Source: Zygnema cylindricum (taxonomy: Eukaryota; Streptophyta; Zygnematophyceae; Zygnematales; Zygnemataceae). From it: DNA of 64,000 bases. Position numbers and translations under genes: made by a program. The stretch is taken from NCBI GenBank assembly GCA_037447655.1, contig JBBHKE010002087.1, forward strand, positions 135,988 through 199,987, written 5' to 3'. Below are positions 11,281 to 21,930 of this stretch, in pieces (positions within the stretch are counted from its first letter, which is position 1; every line of letters begins with the position of its first letter). The notes under the pieces were generated by a model. The model did not search any database. It saw only the letters and a program-made list of their open reading frames with translations, and was not told where the DNA came from.

Positions 11281-12100
11281 TAGTCTATTTTTTTTTTTTT
11301 AATCCACATTTTTCCCTACAATATTTTAACTTTGGAGAGGGCACAGGTTTGGTCATCATGTCAGCCACCATTTCCTCATCAGATCTATATACAAGATTCA
11401 CTATTTTATTCTCCACTTTTTCTCTTACAAAACTTAATCTTATGTCCATATGTTTAGCCTTAAAATGATGTTTTGGATTTGCTGCAATTGCTATGGCCGC
11501 TTGATTATCACAAAACACTTCATGCACTCCCTCCTTCATATAACCCAGTTCTTAGAGCAAGGACTTGGCCCACATCAACTCTTTCACAGCAAAACAAGAG
11601 GCCATGTACTCAGCCTCCATAGTGGACTGATCAACCACCTTATGATGCTACTGCTCCAACAGCAAGCAACTTCCCCAACATACAACACATACCCAGAAGT
11701 GCATCGTCTCATAGGTGCGTCCCCATAACTGGCGTCACTCCAAGTAGTGATGTCAGTGTGCTCCCCTCCCAAATGCAACCATAACTCTCTAGTTCCCACC
11801 AGATATCTCATGACTCTCTTGGCTGCCTCACAGTCTCTCTTCCTAGGATCATTAAGACTCCTACTCAGTACTCCAATGCTGCCGCTATGTTCGGTCTGGT
11901 ACAGTTCATAAAATAGATTAAACTTCCTACGACCTGTCTATAAGGGATAGACTTCATTAATTCTCTCTCCTCTGCACTCATCTGATCGTCTAAGATCATC
12001 ACTCTTCCTTCAACACTCCCATCACTTCCTTTTTTCAAGTCCATGGTAGTGGTACAACTGTTAGCATTTTCCATCTGGAATTTTTCAAGCATATTACCTA
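11281..12100 (-). pseudogene. RNase H segment of element B Pol
   Basis: Successive open stretches on the minus strand read as copia RNase H: RPNIAAALEY (11865-12092), WLHLGGEHTDITTWSDASYGD and RRCTSGYVLY (11584-11811), then VFCDNQAAIAIAANPKHHF and KHMDIRLSFVREK (11285-11539). They lie in different frames joined by small indels. A 2-bp deletion near 12140 separates this part from the long RT frame. The C-terminal KPVPSPKLKYCREKCGL block runs to the polypurine tract, so the domain is complete in length. Confidence 0.85.
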
Positions 12101-12138
12101 TTGCTTCGTTTTGAGTAAGTTTGATAATCTTCTTCCCC

Positions 12139-13443
12139 CTATCTCTCCATTTGCATCCCCAAAATGTATCTTGCTTCCCCTAAATCCTTCATATCAAATC
12201 TGCTTCTAAGATCTTTCTTTAACTTATTGATCTTTTCCAAAGATTTACTCAACACAAGCAGATCATCCACATAAATTGCAATAAAAATGACACCATTCTC
12301 ATCCTCAAACATATAGATAGAATGGTCAGAGGTGATACGGATATATCCCAAACATGTAAGAAACTCATCTAGTTTCTTATTCCACTGTCGAGGAGCTTGC
12401 TTCAGTCCATATAAGGACTTTATGAGTCTGCACACTTTGCTCTCTTCTCCTTCTCTCACGAACCCCTCAGGTTGTCTCATAAAAAATTCTTCCTCTAACT
12501 CACCATTAAGAAAAGCACTCTTAATGTCCATCAGGTGTATTTCCATGTCTTCCGGTGCTACGAGACTGAGGAGAATCCTTACTGATAGGAACCGAACAAC
12601 TAGAGCAAAGGTCTCCTCATAGTCAATCCCCTCCTTTTGGGTGAACCCCTTTGCTACCAATCGAGCCTTATATCTCTCAATGGTATTATCTGGGTTCAGT
12701 TTTATTTTAAAAACCCATTTACACCCAATAGGTTTTCCGTCTAGAGGGCAATCCGCTAGTTCCCAAGTATTTGTTTCCATGATTTTAGCCATTTCATCAT
12801 TTATGGCTCTAATCCATATTTCTTTCTCTAGACTATTCACTGCCTCTGAGTAAGACTGAGAATCATCTGGGTGAGATAGCTTAGTTACCGTATGAGCGGC
12901 TTGTTTTTCCGGTATCCGTTTGCTGCTCCTTCTTCCTCCCGCAAAATCCGAAGCTGGAATAGATGGAAGTCTAGGATTTCTTCTCACTGTCTCATCGGCT
13001 CCCCTGTCCATGAAAGCTGGTTCTTCTCCCACATCTTCTATCTCCTCAAAGTCCATAGGAGTATGTGAGGTTTCCGCTGAGTCTCCTGTATCTTGGATCT
13101 CCCCTGAATCTGCAATCACAGTTTCACTCATGTCCCTTTCGAGAACGACCGAGTTCTCCTCACTTTCTGACTCAAATCTGATTTTTAACTTCTTTATATA
13201 TTTGAAGGGGTCAAATGACTTCCCTTCATCCATGACAACTAAGTGTTTGGCCAGAATGATATCTTTCTTTGCTAAGTCATAGACTCTATATCCCTTAAAA
13301 TTCTCATCATATCCCACAAGGTATCCAGGTTTTCCCTTAGCATCTAGCTTCCAGTTTTTTCCTATCCGTGTCAAGACTTTAAACTTGGCTACCGAATACT
13401 TTAAGGTGTGAGAAATCTGGTTTCCTTCCAACCCATCTCTCAT
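12139..13443 (-). CDS. Open Pol segment of element B: linker and reverse transcriptase
   Basis: A 434-codon open frame. Residues 30-90 are the post-integrase linker (GKPGYLVGYDENFKGYRVYD), then an acidic spacer. RT runs from about residue 215 to the end: CKWVFKIKLN (241-250), YKARLVAKGFTQKEGIDYEETF, MDIKSAFLNG (305-314, catalytic Asp306), SLYGLKQAPRQW (343-354) and AIYVDDLLVLS (YVDD at 391-394). All three catalytic aspartates are kept. The ATG is not a true start: the frame is a piece of gag-pol entered by frameshift near 13390-13440, and it is lost again at 12139. The product would copy the element's RNA inside virus-like particles. Confidence 0.88.
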   Translation of the reverse strand: MRDGLEGNQISHTLKYSVAKFKVLTRIGKNWKLDAKGKPGYLVGYDENFKGYRVYDLAKKDIILAKHLVVMDEGKSFDPFKYIKKLKIRFESESEENSVVLERDMSETVIADSGEIQDTGDSAETSHTPMDFEEIEDVGEEPAFMDRGADETVRRNPRLPSIPASDFAGGRRSSKRIPEKQAAHTVTKLSHPDDSQSYSEAVNSLEKEIWIRAINDEMAKIMETNTWELADCPLDGKPIGCKWVFKIKLNPDNTIERYKARLVAKGFTQKEGIDYEETFALVVRFLSVRILLSLVAPEDMEIHLMDIKSAFLNGELEEEFFMRQPEGFVREGEESKVCRLIKSLYGLKQAPRQWNKKLDEFLTCLGYIRITSDHSIYMFEDENGVIFIAIYVDDLLVLSKSLEKINKLKKDLRSRFDMKDLGEARYILGMQMER

Positions 13444-14438
13444 AAGGTGTCACTCCCTTTACAGGTGAGGTAAGGACTCTATTCTTAATATAGTTGGCAC
13501 AGTTCATTGCTTCTGCCCAAAATCCCTTTCCTATTTTCTTGTCTGCCAACATACTGTATGCACTATCTCCTAGTGTTCGATTCAACCTCTCAGCTACCCC
13601 ATTTTGTTCCAGGTTATATGGTACAATTTTCTGGTGATGCGCTCCCTCATCTCTTAGATATTCCTCAAACTGGTTGGAGGTATATTCCCCCCTATTATCA
13701 CTCCTTATCCTCTTAATGGGGGTTTCATGCAAATTCTCAATCCACGCTTTATATTCTTTAAGGTAAGTTGATGCTTCAGACTTTGTTTTTAGAAAGTAGA
13801 CTATAGAGTATCTAGACCAGTCATCGGTTATTGTCATCATAAACCTCTTTCCTCCAACCGAAGGTACTTTTGCAGGTCCCCAGATATCTGTGTGGACCAA
13901 CTCTAAAACTTTCTCACCTCTATATGTGGCGGCTTTGGGAAAGGGAAGTCTGTGAGCCTTACCTTGAGCACAACCACTAAATCATGCATCATTTCATTAT
14001 CCCCAAACTGAATGCCTTCTACTACCCCAAGATTTTTCATTTCCCTCAACCTATCAAAATGCACATGTCCCAACCGCTTATGCCAAATCATCAACTTAGG
14101 AACACGGACATAGTAAGCATTTTTTTTTCATTACTCAGGTTAAGCCTAAACATTCCTTGGCTACCCTTATCTCCCGTGAAGTAAACTTCATCCCCATACT
14201 TAGGTGTAAAGACTCCTTTTCTAGTGAAGATATCAAACTCTTTGTCATCTAACACAGACGTAGAGACAAGATTTTTACTCAGCTGGGGAATGTAGAGTAC
14301 ATCTGAGAATATAAGTATAAAAGTCTTACCATCCACTAAGACTTTTAGATCCACTGATCCCACTAGATCTGTAGTAACCACTCTCCCATCCCCATACTTT
14401 ATCTCTAGAGTAGGGATCTTTCTTAGCTTAGTGAAAAG
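13379..14438 (-). pseudogene. GAG-pre-integrase and integrase of element B
   Basis: 14091-14381 and 13903-14094 carry the pre-integrase region with WHKRLGHVHFDRL. The open stretch 13379-13900 is the integrase core with HTDIWGP (Asp4 of this frame), RSDNRGEYTSN (Asp68) and NGVAERLN (Glu104). The last two are 36 residues apart, the D,D-35-E spacing. The block ends in the conserved SHLKVFGSQV, where a frameshift separates it from the RT frame. The upstream end is interrupted at 14438 by the solo LTR. The catalytic triad is intact. Confidence 0.87.
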
Positions 14439-15794
14439 TGTTGTTTTTGAAGATTTAGTTTCGTGCGTATGTGAAATTTGATGCGCACGCGACGTTTCGT
14501 GCGTATATATTTACGTTATATACTGTGGAGGTTCGAAAGGATTTGTGGATTGGGGGAGTAAGTGTACGAGCAAAATTAAAGTTACGTGTGAGTGGCGCGA
14601 ACAAACATTTGAAAATGTACGGCGGATCGCGAAGCGATCCGATATGAAATATGAATTTAAGGTGACGAAAAAGTACAAATTAAGTGACGCGAAGAAACAT
14701 ACGAAAAATACAGAATACGAAATGGAAATGGACGGCGGATCGCTTCGCGATTCGATTTGAAATATTCGAAGGATTGGAAAAGTACGCCGGCCATATGAAA
14801 CATAATACGACAGATCGCATTTATTAAATGTGACGCCGCCGGTACGGAGCGTCGTATTTCACACGCGACATTTATGACGAAGTACGTGATTTCGGTACGG
14901 ACAAGATTTGTATGGTACGGATTGTTTGACAAGTGGTTCGTGGTACACGTGGAAGGCAGATGCCGTCCGCCGATTTTTTTAAGGGACCACATTGTTTTTA
15001 TGACACATTATCTAGTGGACCGTACATATGCGATGTCGGTTCACTACGTGGACTTATCGACAAGTGACTAAGCAAGTTGTCACTTATGACGCGGATTTTT
15101 GGATACGTCGGTGTAAATATTTGAAGCATCAATGTTTTGTCTTATTTGAATTAATGATTTAGTGTTGATTAGAATAGTTATATTTTACGTGATTAATGAG
15201 GATATCGACACTTTAATTTATGTGTCGTATTTGCAGACAAGTGTACGCTTACGATTGCTTGACTTTCAGGTGTACGCTTACGATTAGTTTGATTTAATGA
15301 CAGTTACGTAATTTACGTTGGTTATTTTGACACTTAGTGATTTGTTAACAGCTCACAAGTGTATATATAGATTTGAGCTTCATTAGAATAAATAATCAAT
15401 GTTGGTTAGAAAAGTAGGTACCGAAGATGTAGACCTTTAGGGTTGCCGATTAGGTCATGTATTTGAGTAATATGTTTATTGATATACTTTTGTTTATCTA
15501 ATGTTTATGTGAGATTGGACTCTTTTTGTTATTATTTATTTATGTTATTTTATGTTTGTTTGATATGCATTATTTATGCATTTGTCCTAGGGTTTGTTTA
15601 TGTCGATTATTCCATCAAACCTTAGATGTTGTCATAGGGTTTATTTATGTTGATTATTCCATGAAACCCTAAATGTTGTTGTATGTTAAATGGAGGATGC
15701 ATTTCAAATGATTGTTCATTGGCCTAGCTTCGCTTAGCTTCTTGCATGATAGTTTGGGTTGCTTCTGCGGTCTATTTTAGACCAAAGAACAACA
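14439..15794 (+). mobile_element. Solo LTR of the tandem-array family, inserted in element B
   Basis: 1356 bp, TG to CA, flanked by the 5-bp target duplication AAAAG (14434-14438 and 15795-15799). The right ~700 bp closely match the LTRs at 2808-8486; the left part is diverged and contains a local duplication around the GGCGGATCGC motif at about 14620 and 14732. It interrupts B between protease (ends RDKELF) and the following TKLRKIPT-like block. It is a diverged relative of the array LTRs, not a copy of them. Confidence 0.93.
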
Positions 15795-15799
15795 AAAAG

Positions 15800-16957
15800 T
15801 TCTTTATCACGACACATATGCATGGATGCACCTGAGTCGATAATCCATCCTTCCTGTGGAGCTTCCCGAATTGCTCTAAGGGCACACTTCTGTCTCCGAG
15901 GGATCTCCTTCTCCTCCAGGTTCTCGTCAAAAAGAAGCTCCCCATCCTCCTCAGAGGACTCATCCTCGGTTTTTCCTAACACTTTAGTAACCACAAGTGC
16001 CTTTTTCTTCCCTCTGGAAGAACCCCCTCCACGGTTCTCTTGGAGCCTCATTTCCGACAGCTTGACACAATCTACGATGAAGTGTCTCGGCTTTTTGCAA
16101 AAATGACAAAGACCCTTTGGGGGCCTTGATCCCCCATAATTATCTCTTTCCCCTCTATAAGGTTTCTTCGGGTCCTTCCCCCATCGGTCCCCTCCTGCTG
16201 CTAGAGCTTGAATGCTCTTTCCTCCTCTCCTAATCTCCATTGTGTTTTCCTGCAAAAGTATTATCCTAACCACTGTGTTCCATTTCCATGAACTATCAGG
16301 CATTTCCTGTACTCGATACACAATGTTCTTGAACTCATCTGGTAACTTCATGATAAGAGTGTTAACTTTCAATTTCATTGTGCGTGTCCACCCGACACTT
16401 TCCATCTCTATATACAAACAAGAATGATCATTACAGTAATCTAACATCTTTCCTCCTTTGTAAGTGTAACTCACTAGTTTTTGCTGAGCCAACTATAGCT
16501 CTTGAATAATTCCAGCTCTATATATCTCCACCAAACTCACCCACCACTCCTCGGCCTTCTAAATGTGAAGATGAGGGGTGGCCAAAGCTTGAGTGAGGTG
16601 CCTCAGAATGAAGTTCTTGGCAGCCATGTTTACATCCTCCCACATTTGAGTATCGTTCTCCACGGTCTTCACGGTCGCCGCTCTCGATACTGTGGCAATA
16701 GGAGTGAGGGGTGTCTCCTTCCCTTTCCCCATTTCGGACACAGTGCTCTCCCCATCATCTGCCTCCTCTGCTGAGGCAACCGTTACTGTAGGAAACCTTA
16801 CTCCTCCAAATCATGGTGGAGTTCTCGAAGGTGGACGTTTCACTTGTCCACTAACGATACCCCAGTATCGTTTTTCGCACAAAGCTCCCATCATCAAAGC
16901 TTCCCAATAGATGAACCCATATCCATTGAAGGTGGGCACCCTAGAGGGTGGGCCCAT
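15800..16957 (-). pseudogene. Gag and protease of element B
   Basis: Gag begins at the ATG (16957) inside the PBS (MGPPSRVP...). One stop replaces a Gly codon at about 16812 and another lies at about 16559. A 252-codon open frame (15734-16492) carries the rest: capsid-like GGKMLDYCND and LIMKLPDEF blocks, a zinc knuckle CHFCKKPRHFIVDC (C129, C132, H137, C142), a basic GGSSRGKKKAL stretch, an acidic stretch and the protease motif WIIDSGASMHMC with the catalytic DSG at residues 219-221. After RDKELF the open frame runs into the solo LTR. Gag would coat the RNA; protease would process the polyprotein. Confidence 0.88.
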
Positions 16958-16961
16958 AACC
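16947..16961 (-). promoter_or_regulatory. Primer-binding site of element B, overlapping the gag start
   Basis: GGTTATGGGCCCACC on the minus strand, directly after the 5' LTR. It is complementary to the anticodon stem-loop of plant-type initiator tRNA-Met as I remember that sequence, so priming would use the 5' half-tRNA. The ATG inside it is the gag start. Confidence 0.78.
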
Positions 16962-18007
16962 TGCAATTCTGTGTCCTCCATTGGACCACAGAATACGAAA
17001 GCCTCTAGATAGTTATTAACTTACCCACTTTCAATAGCAACCAATACTACACAAGCAGACAAGCAGACAATCTGACTGCACCCCTGTGCGACCTAGACTC
17101 CCCTGAGTCCGTAGAAAAAGAAATCTCTAAAAACGCCCAACCAGGCGATAAGTTATAGGGTGGCAAAGATGTCAATTTATACAAACTCTCAAAGAGAGAG
17201 AGGACTATCTACCTGATTTTTCCTAAGTCCTAGTTTTTCCTAGTTCTCTCTCACAACCCCTATCTACTACCTGTACGAACCAATAAGAACATTGTACAGT
17301 ACCAGAAAGTACTACTGCTGATATACTTTCTGTACGGCCTCTGTACGACAAGGCCATTAGGCGGAGGCGTGTCCATTTTCCACTCGTCCGTACGTTCCTC
17401 GGAATTCCCGCGATCGAATGTCATCTCTCCACGTGGCGCCAGGTCATGCCATATCACTAAATGCCAAAGTGACCATTCCCAGATTTCGGCGATGATGTGC
17501 GCTGTTACATTTGACGCAAAATGGAATCTCAGCTATAATAAATACTTGCGAAATATTTATTTCGCTGTCGAAACAAAATGCGTAATATCTGTTTCAATTA
17601 GTACAGTACTTCGTATTTTGTAAAACTGTATCTATGCGTGCCGTAAAGAGTTTCAGTTAAATGATTTCTGTATAATACGATAGTTTAAATAATAATGAAA
17701 CCTTATATCTCCTAAGGGACTTCTACGATAGACTAGTTAGAGCTAACGGCTACGCTGTGCTCTGCCGGTCGGGGGTTCGAGTCCTGCCGGACTCAACCTT
17801 TTGTTGAGAGTGACTTAAGTCACTCTTTAGTCCTTCCTATGGAGCTGAGGCAGCCATGGCTCCATCGCTCTCTCTCTCCTTCAGTGACTACAACAAATAT
17901 GGGGGCAAGAGAGAAGAGATGGAGGCAGGTTGCCTTCATTTTCTTTATATGTTTTTCCGCTAATTAATTTTGACCTAGAAAATACAATAAAACTACTTAT
18001 TTCAACA
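16962..18007 (-). repeat. 5' LTR of element B
   Basis: 1046 bp, abutting the PBS on one side and the right CCCTT duplication (18008-18012) on the other. Confidence 0.93.
17729..17800 (+). promoter_or_regulatory. tRNA-like module in the 5' LTR of B
   Basis: Same A-box-like and B-box-like arrangement as at 10990-11062, with the TTCGAGT loop kept. Confidence 0.65.
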
Positions 18008-18218
18008 CCCTTCATATGCCCCTTTCGTGAGAGCATATGATATCTTTGAAAATCTGACCACGTCAAACCCTGGTGGAGTCCCAAGAGATGGACGCCTCTC
18101 TTGTCCACTCACTATTCCCCGATACCGTTTTTCACACAATGCACTTGTCATCATCGCTTCCTTATAGATGAATCTTGTTCGGCTGAAAATAGGCACCTAA
18201 GAGGGTGGGCCGATAACT
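18008..18218 (-). pseudogene. Gag N-terminus and primer-binding site of element A
   Basis: The PBS at 18204-18218 reads AGTTATCGGCCCACC, two changes from that of B; one of them destroys the usual start ATG. The following frame (FIYKEAMMTSALCEKRYRGIV) matches Gag of B. It is cut at 18008 by element B and continues at 10222. Confidence 0.8.
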
Positions 18219-19260
18219 TGCAATTTTGTGACCTCCTTAGGTGCACATAAACTGCAACTTACTCGAAGCCTTCTAAGATAATTTGAAATGCCTTTCTTCC
18301 CTTTGAATCAACTGCCTCCCAAGTATGCAAACATCCTAGTTGCTTTCACCCTTGTGAAGGTTGGACTCCCCTGAGCCCTATGCAAAAAGAATCACTGAAA
18401 ACGCCCTACCAAGCGATTAATTATCAAATGGCAAAGATGCCTGTCTTTATACAAGCTCAAAGAGAGAGAGAGGCGGCTATCTGCCTGAATACTCTAAGTC
18501 CTATAACCCCTCTCTAAACCCTCTACTACTTATGTATGGATCCAATCAAAAGACTTTACAGTACAAAAAAGTACAGCTGCCGATATACTTCTTGTACGGC
18601 CATTTTACGACATGACCATAGAGGGGACGGTTGTCACTTTTGGACTTGTCTCCGGGTTTCTTGCAAATCATGTATTCGAATGACGAGGCGCCAGGTAGCA
18701 CTTTGTGACACAACGTCTGAAAACAGCCAAAACGGCTACTCCGAAATGTCGACTTAAATAGGAGTTGTTCGATGTTAACCGGCATTTGATGTGCACCTTT
18801 CAACTTAGTTGATTGTCTGCATATAAAAATATTTTAACTTTCTCTATGTTTATAGTCCTGTAAATCCTTTAATCATCTTAATCCGCCAGTATTAGTTTAA
18901 ATAATTATCACGCCCTATATATCTTAGGATTGGTCCTAAACCCTAGGACAACGCTACTGGCTATTGGCTACTGACAATAGGGACCAGGATCAAATCCTTG
19001 GTCCGTCTCTCTTTTTGTTAACAGCTAGTCTATCTTCCTCTTTTGGCTGCTTAGGCACCCATTGCTCCATCTCTCTCTGATCAGTCATCAGTGACTACGC
19101 TGCCACCCATGGCTCCATCTCTCTCTCTGATCAGTCATCATTGACTACAACAAGTAAAGTATGATAACTGGAGAGAGAGAGAGTGGAGCGTAACCATTAA
19201 ATAGATAACCTTTAAATTTATATATGGACCTAGAAAATACATAAATCTCATTTTTCAACA
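18219..19260 (-). repeat. 5' LTR of element A
   Basis: 1042 bp, TG/CA ends, matching the partial LTR at 1-332. It contains a local duplication of a CTCTGATCAGTCATCA block at about 19072-19140. To its right the interrupted element C resumes. Confidence 0.88.
18930..19005 (+). promoter_or_regulatory. tRNA-like module in the 5' LTR of A
   Basis: D-arm-like stem GTCCT/AGGAC at 18932-18949, then T-arm CCAGG-ATCAAAT-CCTTG at 18984-19000, followed by CTTTTTG. The B-box consensus GWTCRANNC is met. Confidence 0.6.
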
Positions 19261-19550
19261 GAGGAATCATGATTATTGATGATAAGATGGATGGGGAAGA
19301 GAAAAGGTTTGTGGTAAACATTCGTTATCGGCAAATTTTAAATATTTTAATCAACTTTATAAACTGTATCCAGCCAGATATACCTACACGTACAGGTGTT
19401 CTCAACAAAATTCTAAATGAACCCAAAAAAAAAGACTAGGAGGCAGCTAAAAAGATGATGAGATATCTAGTGGGCACAAGGGATTTGGGGTTTTATTTGG
19501 GAGGGAAGCACACTAATATCACTACTCGGAGTGGTACCAATTATATGGAT
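19261..19550 (+). pseudogene. RT/RNase H connection remnant of element C
   Basis: The plus strand reads YRQILNILINFINC, then after a stop EAAKKMMRYLVGTRDLGFYLGGKHTNITT, aligning with the RNase H of A and B. It continues across solo LTR D at 20447. Confidence 0.85.
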
Positions 19551-20446
19551 TGCAATTTTGTAGTCTCCATTGACCCAGTGAACGAGCAGCGTCTCTAAAG
19601 CCTCTAGGATAATATTTTCCCCTCCCAGTTTCTCAAAGAATAAGTGCAACCCTGGCATACAAGTATTCTGACCACCCTCACCCTTGTAAAGGCCTGACTC
19701 TTTTGAGCTAAACGCAAAAAGAATCACTAAATTTGCTCCCCTGAGCCGTAAGTATGGTTGATTAAAGATGACCTTTATAGTTACAAGCTCTCTTAAAGAG
19801 AGGTACCTAAATTTCACCAAGACCTAGTTTGTCTACTCAAGTCTACCTACTACTAAACCCTAGTCCAATAAGAACACTATATAGTAGAAAAAGATATTGT
19901 GGCAGATGTACTTATTGTATGGCTATTGTACGACATGGCCTTAAAGGTGACGTCTGTCAAATTAAGAGCCATGGTTCCTCCTCCTATATTCCACGGTATC
20001 CAATAATGTGGCGCCACGTGGCATCACGTGATGCTATCTTGAAAAGCCGCCAAAAAGCTCATTCTGGGTGGCGGCTGGAACGATGGCCGTCTGATCATTT
20101 AAATTTACACGGTTCGGATTACGAGTCTGTACATAAATTGTTTCACATTCGCCTCTTTGTCAAATTGATATGATTTATCCAAAATGTTAAAAAATAAATA
20201 TTTATCAAACATTCTAGGTGTATCGTTTCGTCAACGCCTTAATGGTTTAGGCATACGGTTATATTCAGTTCACAGGTCACTTGTCCAAATTTTGTCTAGG
20301 CCACCATTTTGGTAAAATGCTCTCTTCTTTAGTCTGCCACCTTCTGAATAAGGCGACAACCATGACGTGTCTTTGATCCTCTCTCTCTCTCTCTTTAGAG
20401 TCTAACTATAATAGAGAACTAAACTATTAATTACCTCTTTTCAACA
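19551..20446 (-). mobile_element. Solo LTR D inside element C
   Basis: 896 bp, TG/CA ends. The flanks TGGAT (19546-19550) and AGGAT (20447-20451) are a near-perfect 5-bp target duplication, and removing the LTR restores the RNase H reading (NYMDVPLRRCTA). It carries a degenerate tRNA-like module at about 20225-20310. Confidence 0.9.
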
Positions 20447-20800
20447 AGGATGTGCCTTTACGACGATGCACAGCAATATATGTATTGCAAATTGGATCTG
20501 GTGGATGCCGTTGGACTACTAAGCAACAAAAACTAGTAGCTTTGTCCACTATGGAGGTTGAGTACATGGAATTTTTTTTTGCCACTAAAGAGTTGATGTG
20601 GGTGAAGTCTCTCTTTTAAAAACTTAGATTTATGAAGTTTGGACCTCAAAATATGTTTTTATGACAATCAAGCTGCTATCGTTGTTGCAGCTAACCCATA
20701 ACATCACTTCAAAGCAAAACATATGGATGTCAGACTAAGCTTTGTCAGAGAAAAGGTTGAAAATAAGTTTATTAAGTTGGTTTATAAATCAGATAAGGAA
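20447..20800 (+). pseudogene. RNase H C-terminal remnant of element C
   Basis: RRCTA, WTTKQQKLVALSTMEVEYME, then KELMWVKSLF and, frameshifted, CCS/HHFKAKHMDVRLSFVREK-like blocks. Many stops are present. It ends abruptly at about 20797, where LTR-like sequence begins without a polypurine tract. Confidence 0.82.
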
Positions 20801-20801
20801 A

Positions 20802-21635
20802 ACCATGGCTGCCTTTTTGGTGGCCAAGGTGGCAAACAAAAGCAAATGATAGAAGGTCACTTTACCAAAAAGGTAGGACTGCCACAGATTTGATAATGGG
20901 TCCTATGTAGTCTAGAGTAACCTGCTGCACTATTGGCTAAGTCGTTGTGGAATCGTTACAGATACTAGGTGTGATAATGTACTAAGCAACGACGCGGCGA
21001 CAAATTCATCTAACGGAACAAACTAACGAAGAGACGCATGTGAACCGACGGGATGTGATATCGTGCACGGACGCGAATTACAACCTTGTAAATATATTTG
21101 ATCGGACTGGTGTTCTTGCAGCCGCTATACCGAAATGTATTTTTTGGCGGCTTTCGGAGAAAGCGTCACGAGATGCCACATTGCAACATATAATTGGATA
21201 GTCGAGAAGATGGGAAAAGAACCATGGCTCTCAATCTATCAGGCGTCACTTAGAAGGCCATGTCGTACAAGAAGTACATCCACCACTGTAGCGTCTTACA
21301 CTATACACTCTTCCTATTGGTCAAGGGTTTAGTAGTAGGCAATTGTGAGAAGGCAGACTAAGACATAATGAAATTCAGGCGGCTCTCTATGAGAGAGCTT
21401 GTAGGTATAAATGTCATCTTTGTCCATTAATAACTTACTGCTCATGGGAGCAAATTAAGTGATTCTTTTTGCTCTCCACTCAAAGGAGTTGGGTCCTCAC
21501 AAGGGTGAGGGTGGTCAAAACATTTGTGTGCCAAGGTGGCACTTATTTAGTGGGAAAGTCAAAAGGGGGAGCATTATCATAAAGGTCTTATATAGGCTAC
21601 ATATTTTGTGGGCCTATGGAGGCCACATAATTTCA
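20802..21635 (+). repeat. Degenerate 3' LTR of element C
   Basis: A plus-strand copia-type LTR lacking its first ~100 bp. It has the CCATGGCTGCC block, a decayed tRNA-like module on the minus strand (about 20885-20950), the GAGAG hairpin before the TATA position (TATAAATG at about 21407) and the terminal GGCCACATAATTTCA. Confidence 0.75.
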
Positions 21636-21930
21636 TATGAAAACGGTTTTACTAACTTAACAAGATGTAATCGAGGCCTCAGTATTATAGAAATATGGCC
21701 TCTGTGTTACATAAATATTTTTGTCTATAAAATAATATAGATCTGGCGATGTAACCTCACCCTAATTGTTTACAAAATATAATGCTTGTTCGACTCGCAT
21801 TGGCTAAATGTGAAAATAGGCGACGTTGTGCGATTGAGGTGGCAGCTGATGTCACTCAGTACAATTTGACAATTTTTTTTTGTGTTGTACATGTGAAATT
21901 TTCCTAACACTCGAGGGGCAAGAGGGACCG
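21636..21930. other. Unassigned spacer
   Basis: AT-rich DNA between element C and solo LTR F. It is probably the original insertion target. I see no gene; its last five bases, GACCG, are the left target duplication of F. Confidence 0.6.

Larger units (their letters stand above)
10223..18007 (-). mobile_element. Ty1/copia retrotransposon B, full length with nested solo LTR
   Basis: Both LTRs are present (10223-11266 and 16962-18007, 1044 and 1046 bp), flanked by the 5-bp target duplication CCCTT (10218-10222 and 18008-18012) inside the gag of element A. The interior reads gag, protease, GAG-pre-integrase, integrase, RT, RNase H on the minus strand. It contains one further insertion, the solo LTR 14439-15794. 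Without that the element is about 6.4 kb, a normal copia size. Stops in gag and several frameshifts make it non-autonomous today, but pol is far better preserved than in A. Confidence 0.95.
1..19260 (-). mobile_element. Ty1/copia retrotransposon A, interrupted by two later insertions
   Basis: A degenerate copia element read right to left. The 5' LTR is at 18219-19260, gag starts at about 18214, pol follows, and the 3' LTR at 1-332 is cut by the window edge. Domain order is gag, protease, GAG-pre-integrase, integrase, RT, RNase H, as in Ty1/copia. The body is split by the tandem LTR array (2808-8486) and by copia element B (10223-18007); each insertion has its own 5-bp target duplication, so both are younger than A. 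A itself sits inside the plus-strand copia relic C, whose coding remnant resumes at 19261. The left target duplication lies outside the window. Frameshifts and stops make A non-functional. Confidence 0.88.
19261..21635 (+). mobile_element. Ty1/copia relic C (3' half), host of element A and solo LTR D
   Basis: A plus-strand copia remnant whose left part lies beyond the window. Its RT/RNase H remnant runs through 19261-19550 and 20447-20795, then a degenerate 3' LTR (about 20802-21635) follows. The polypurine tract and LTR start are deleted. It is the oldest element of the nest, since A and D sit within it. Confidence 0.8.
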
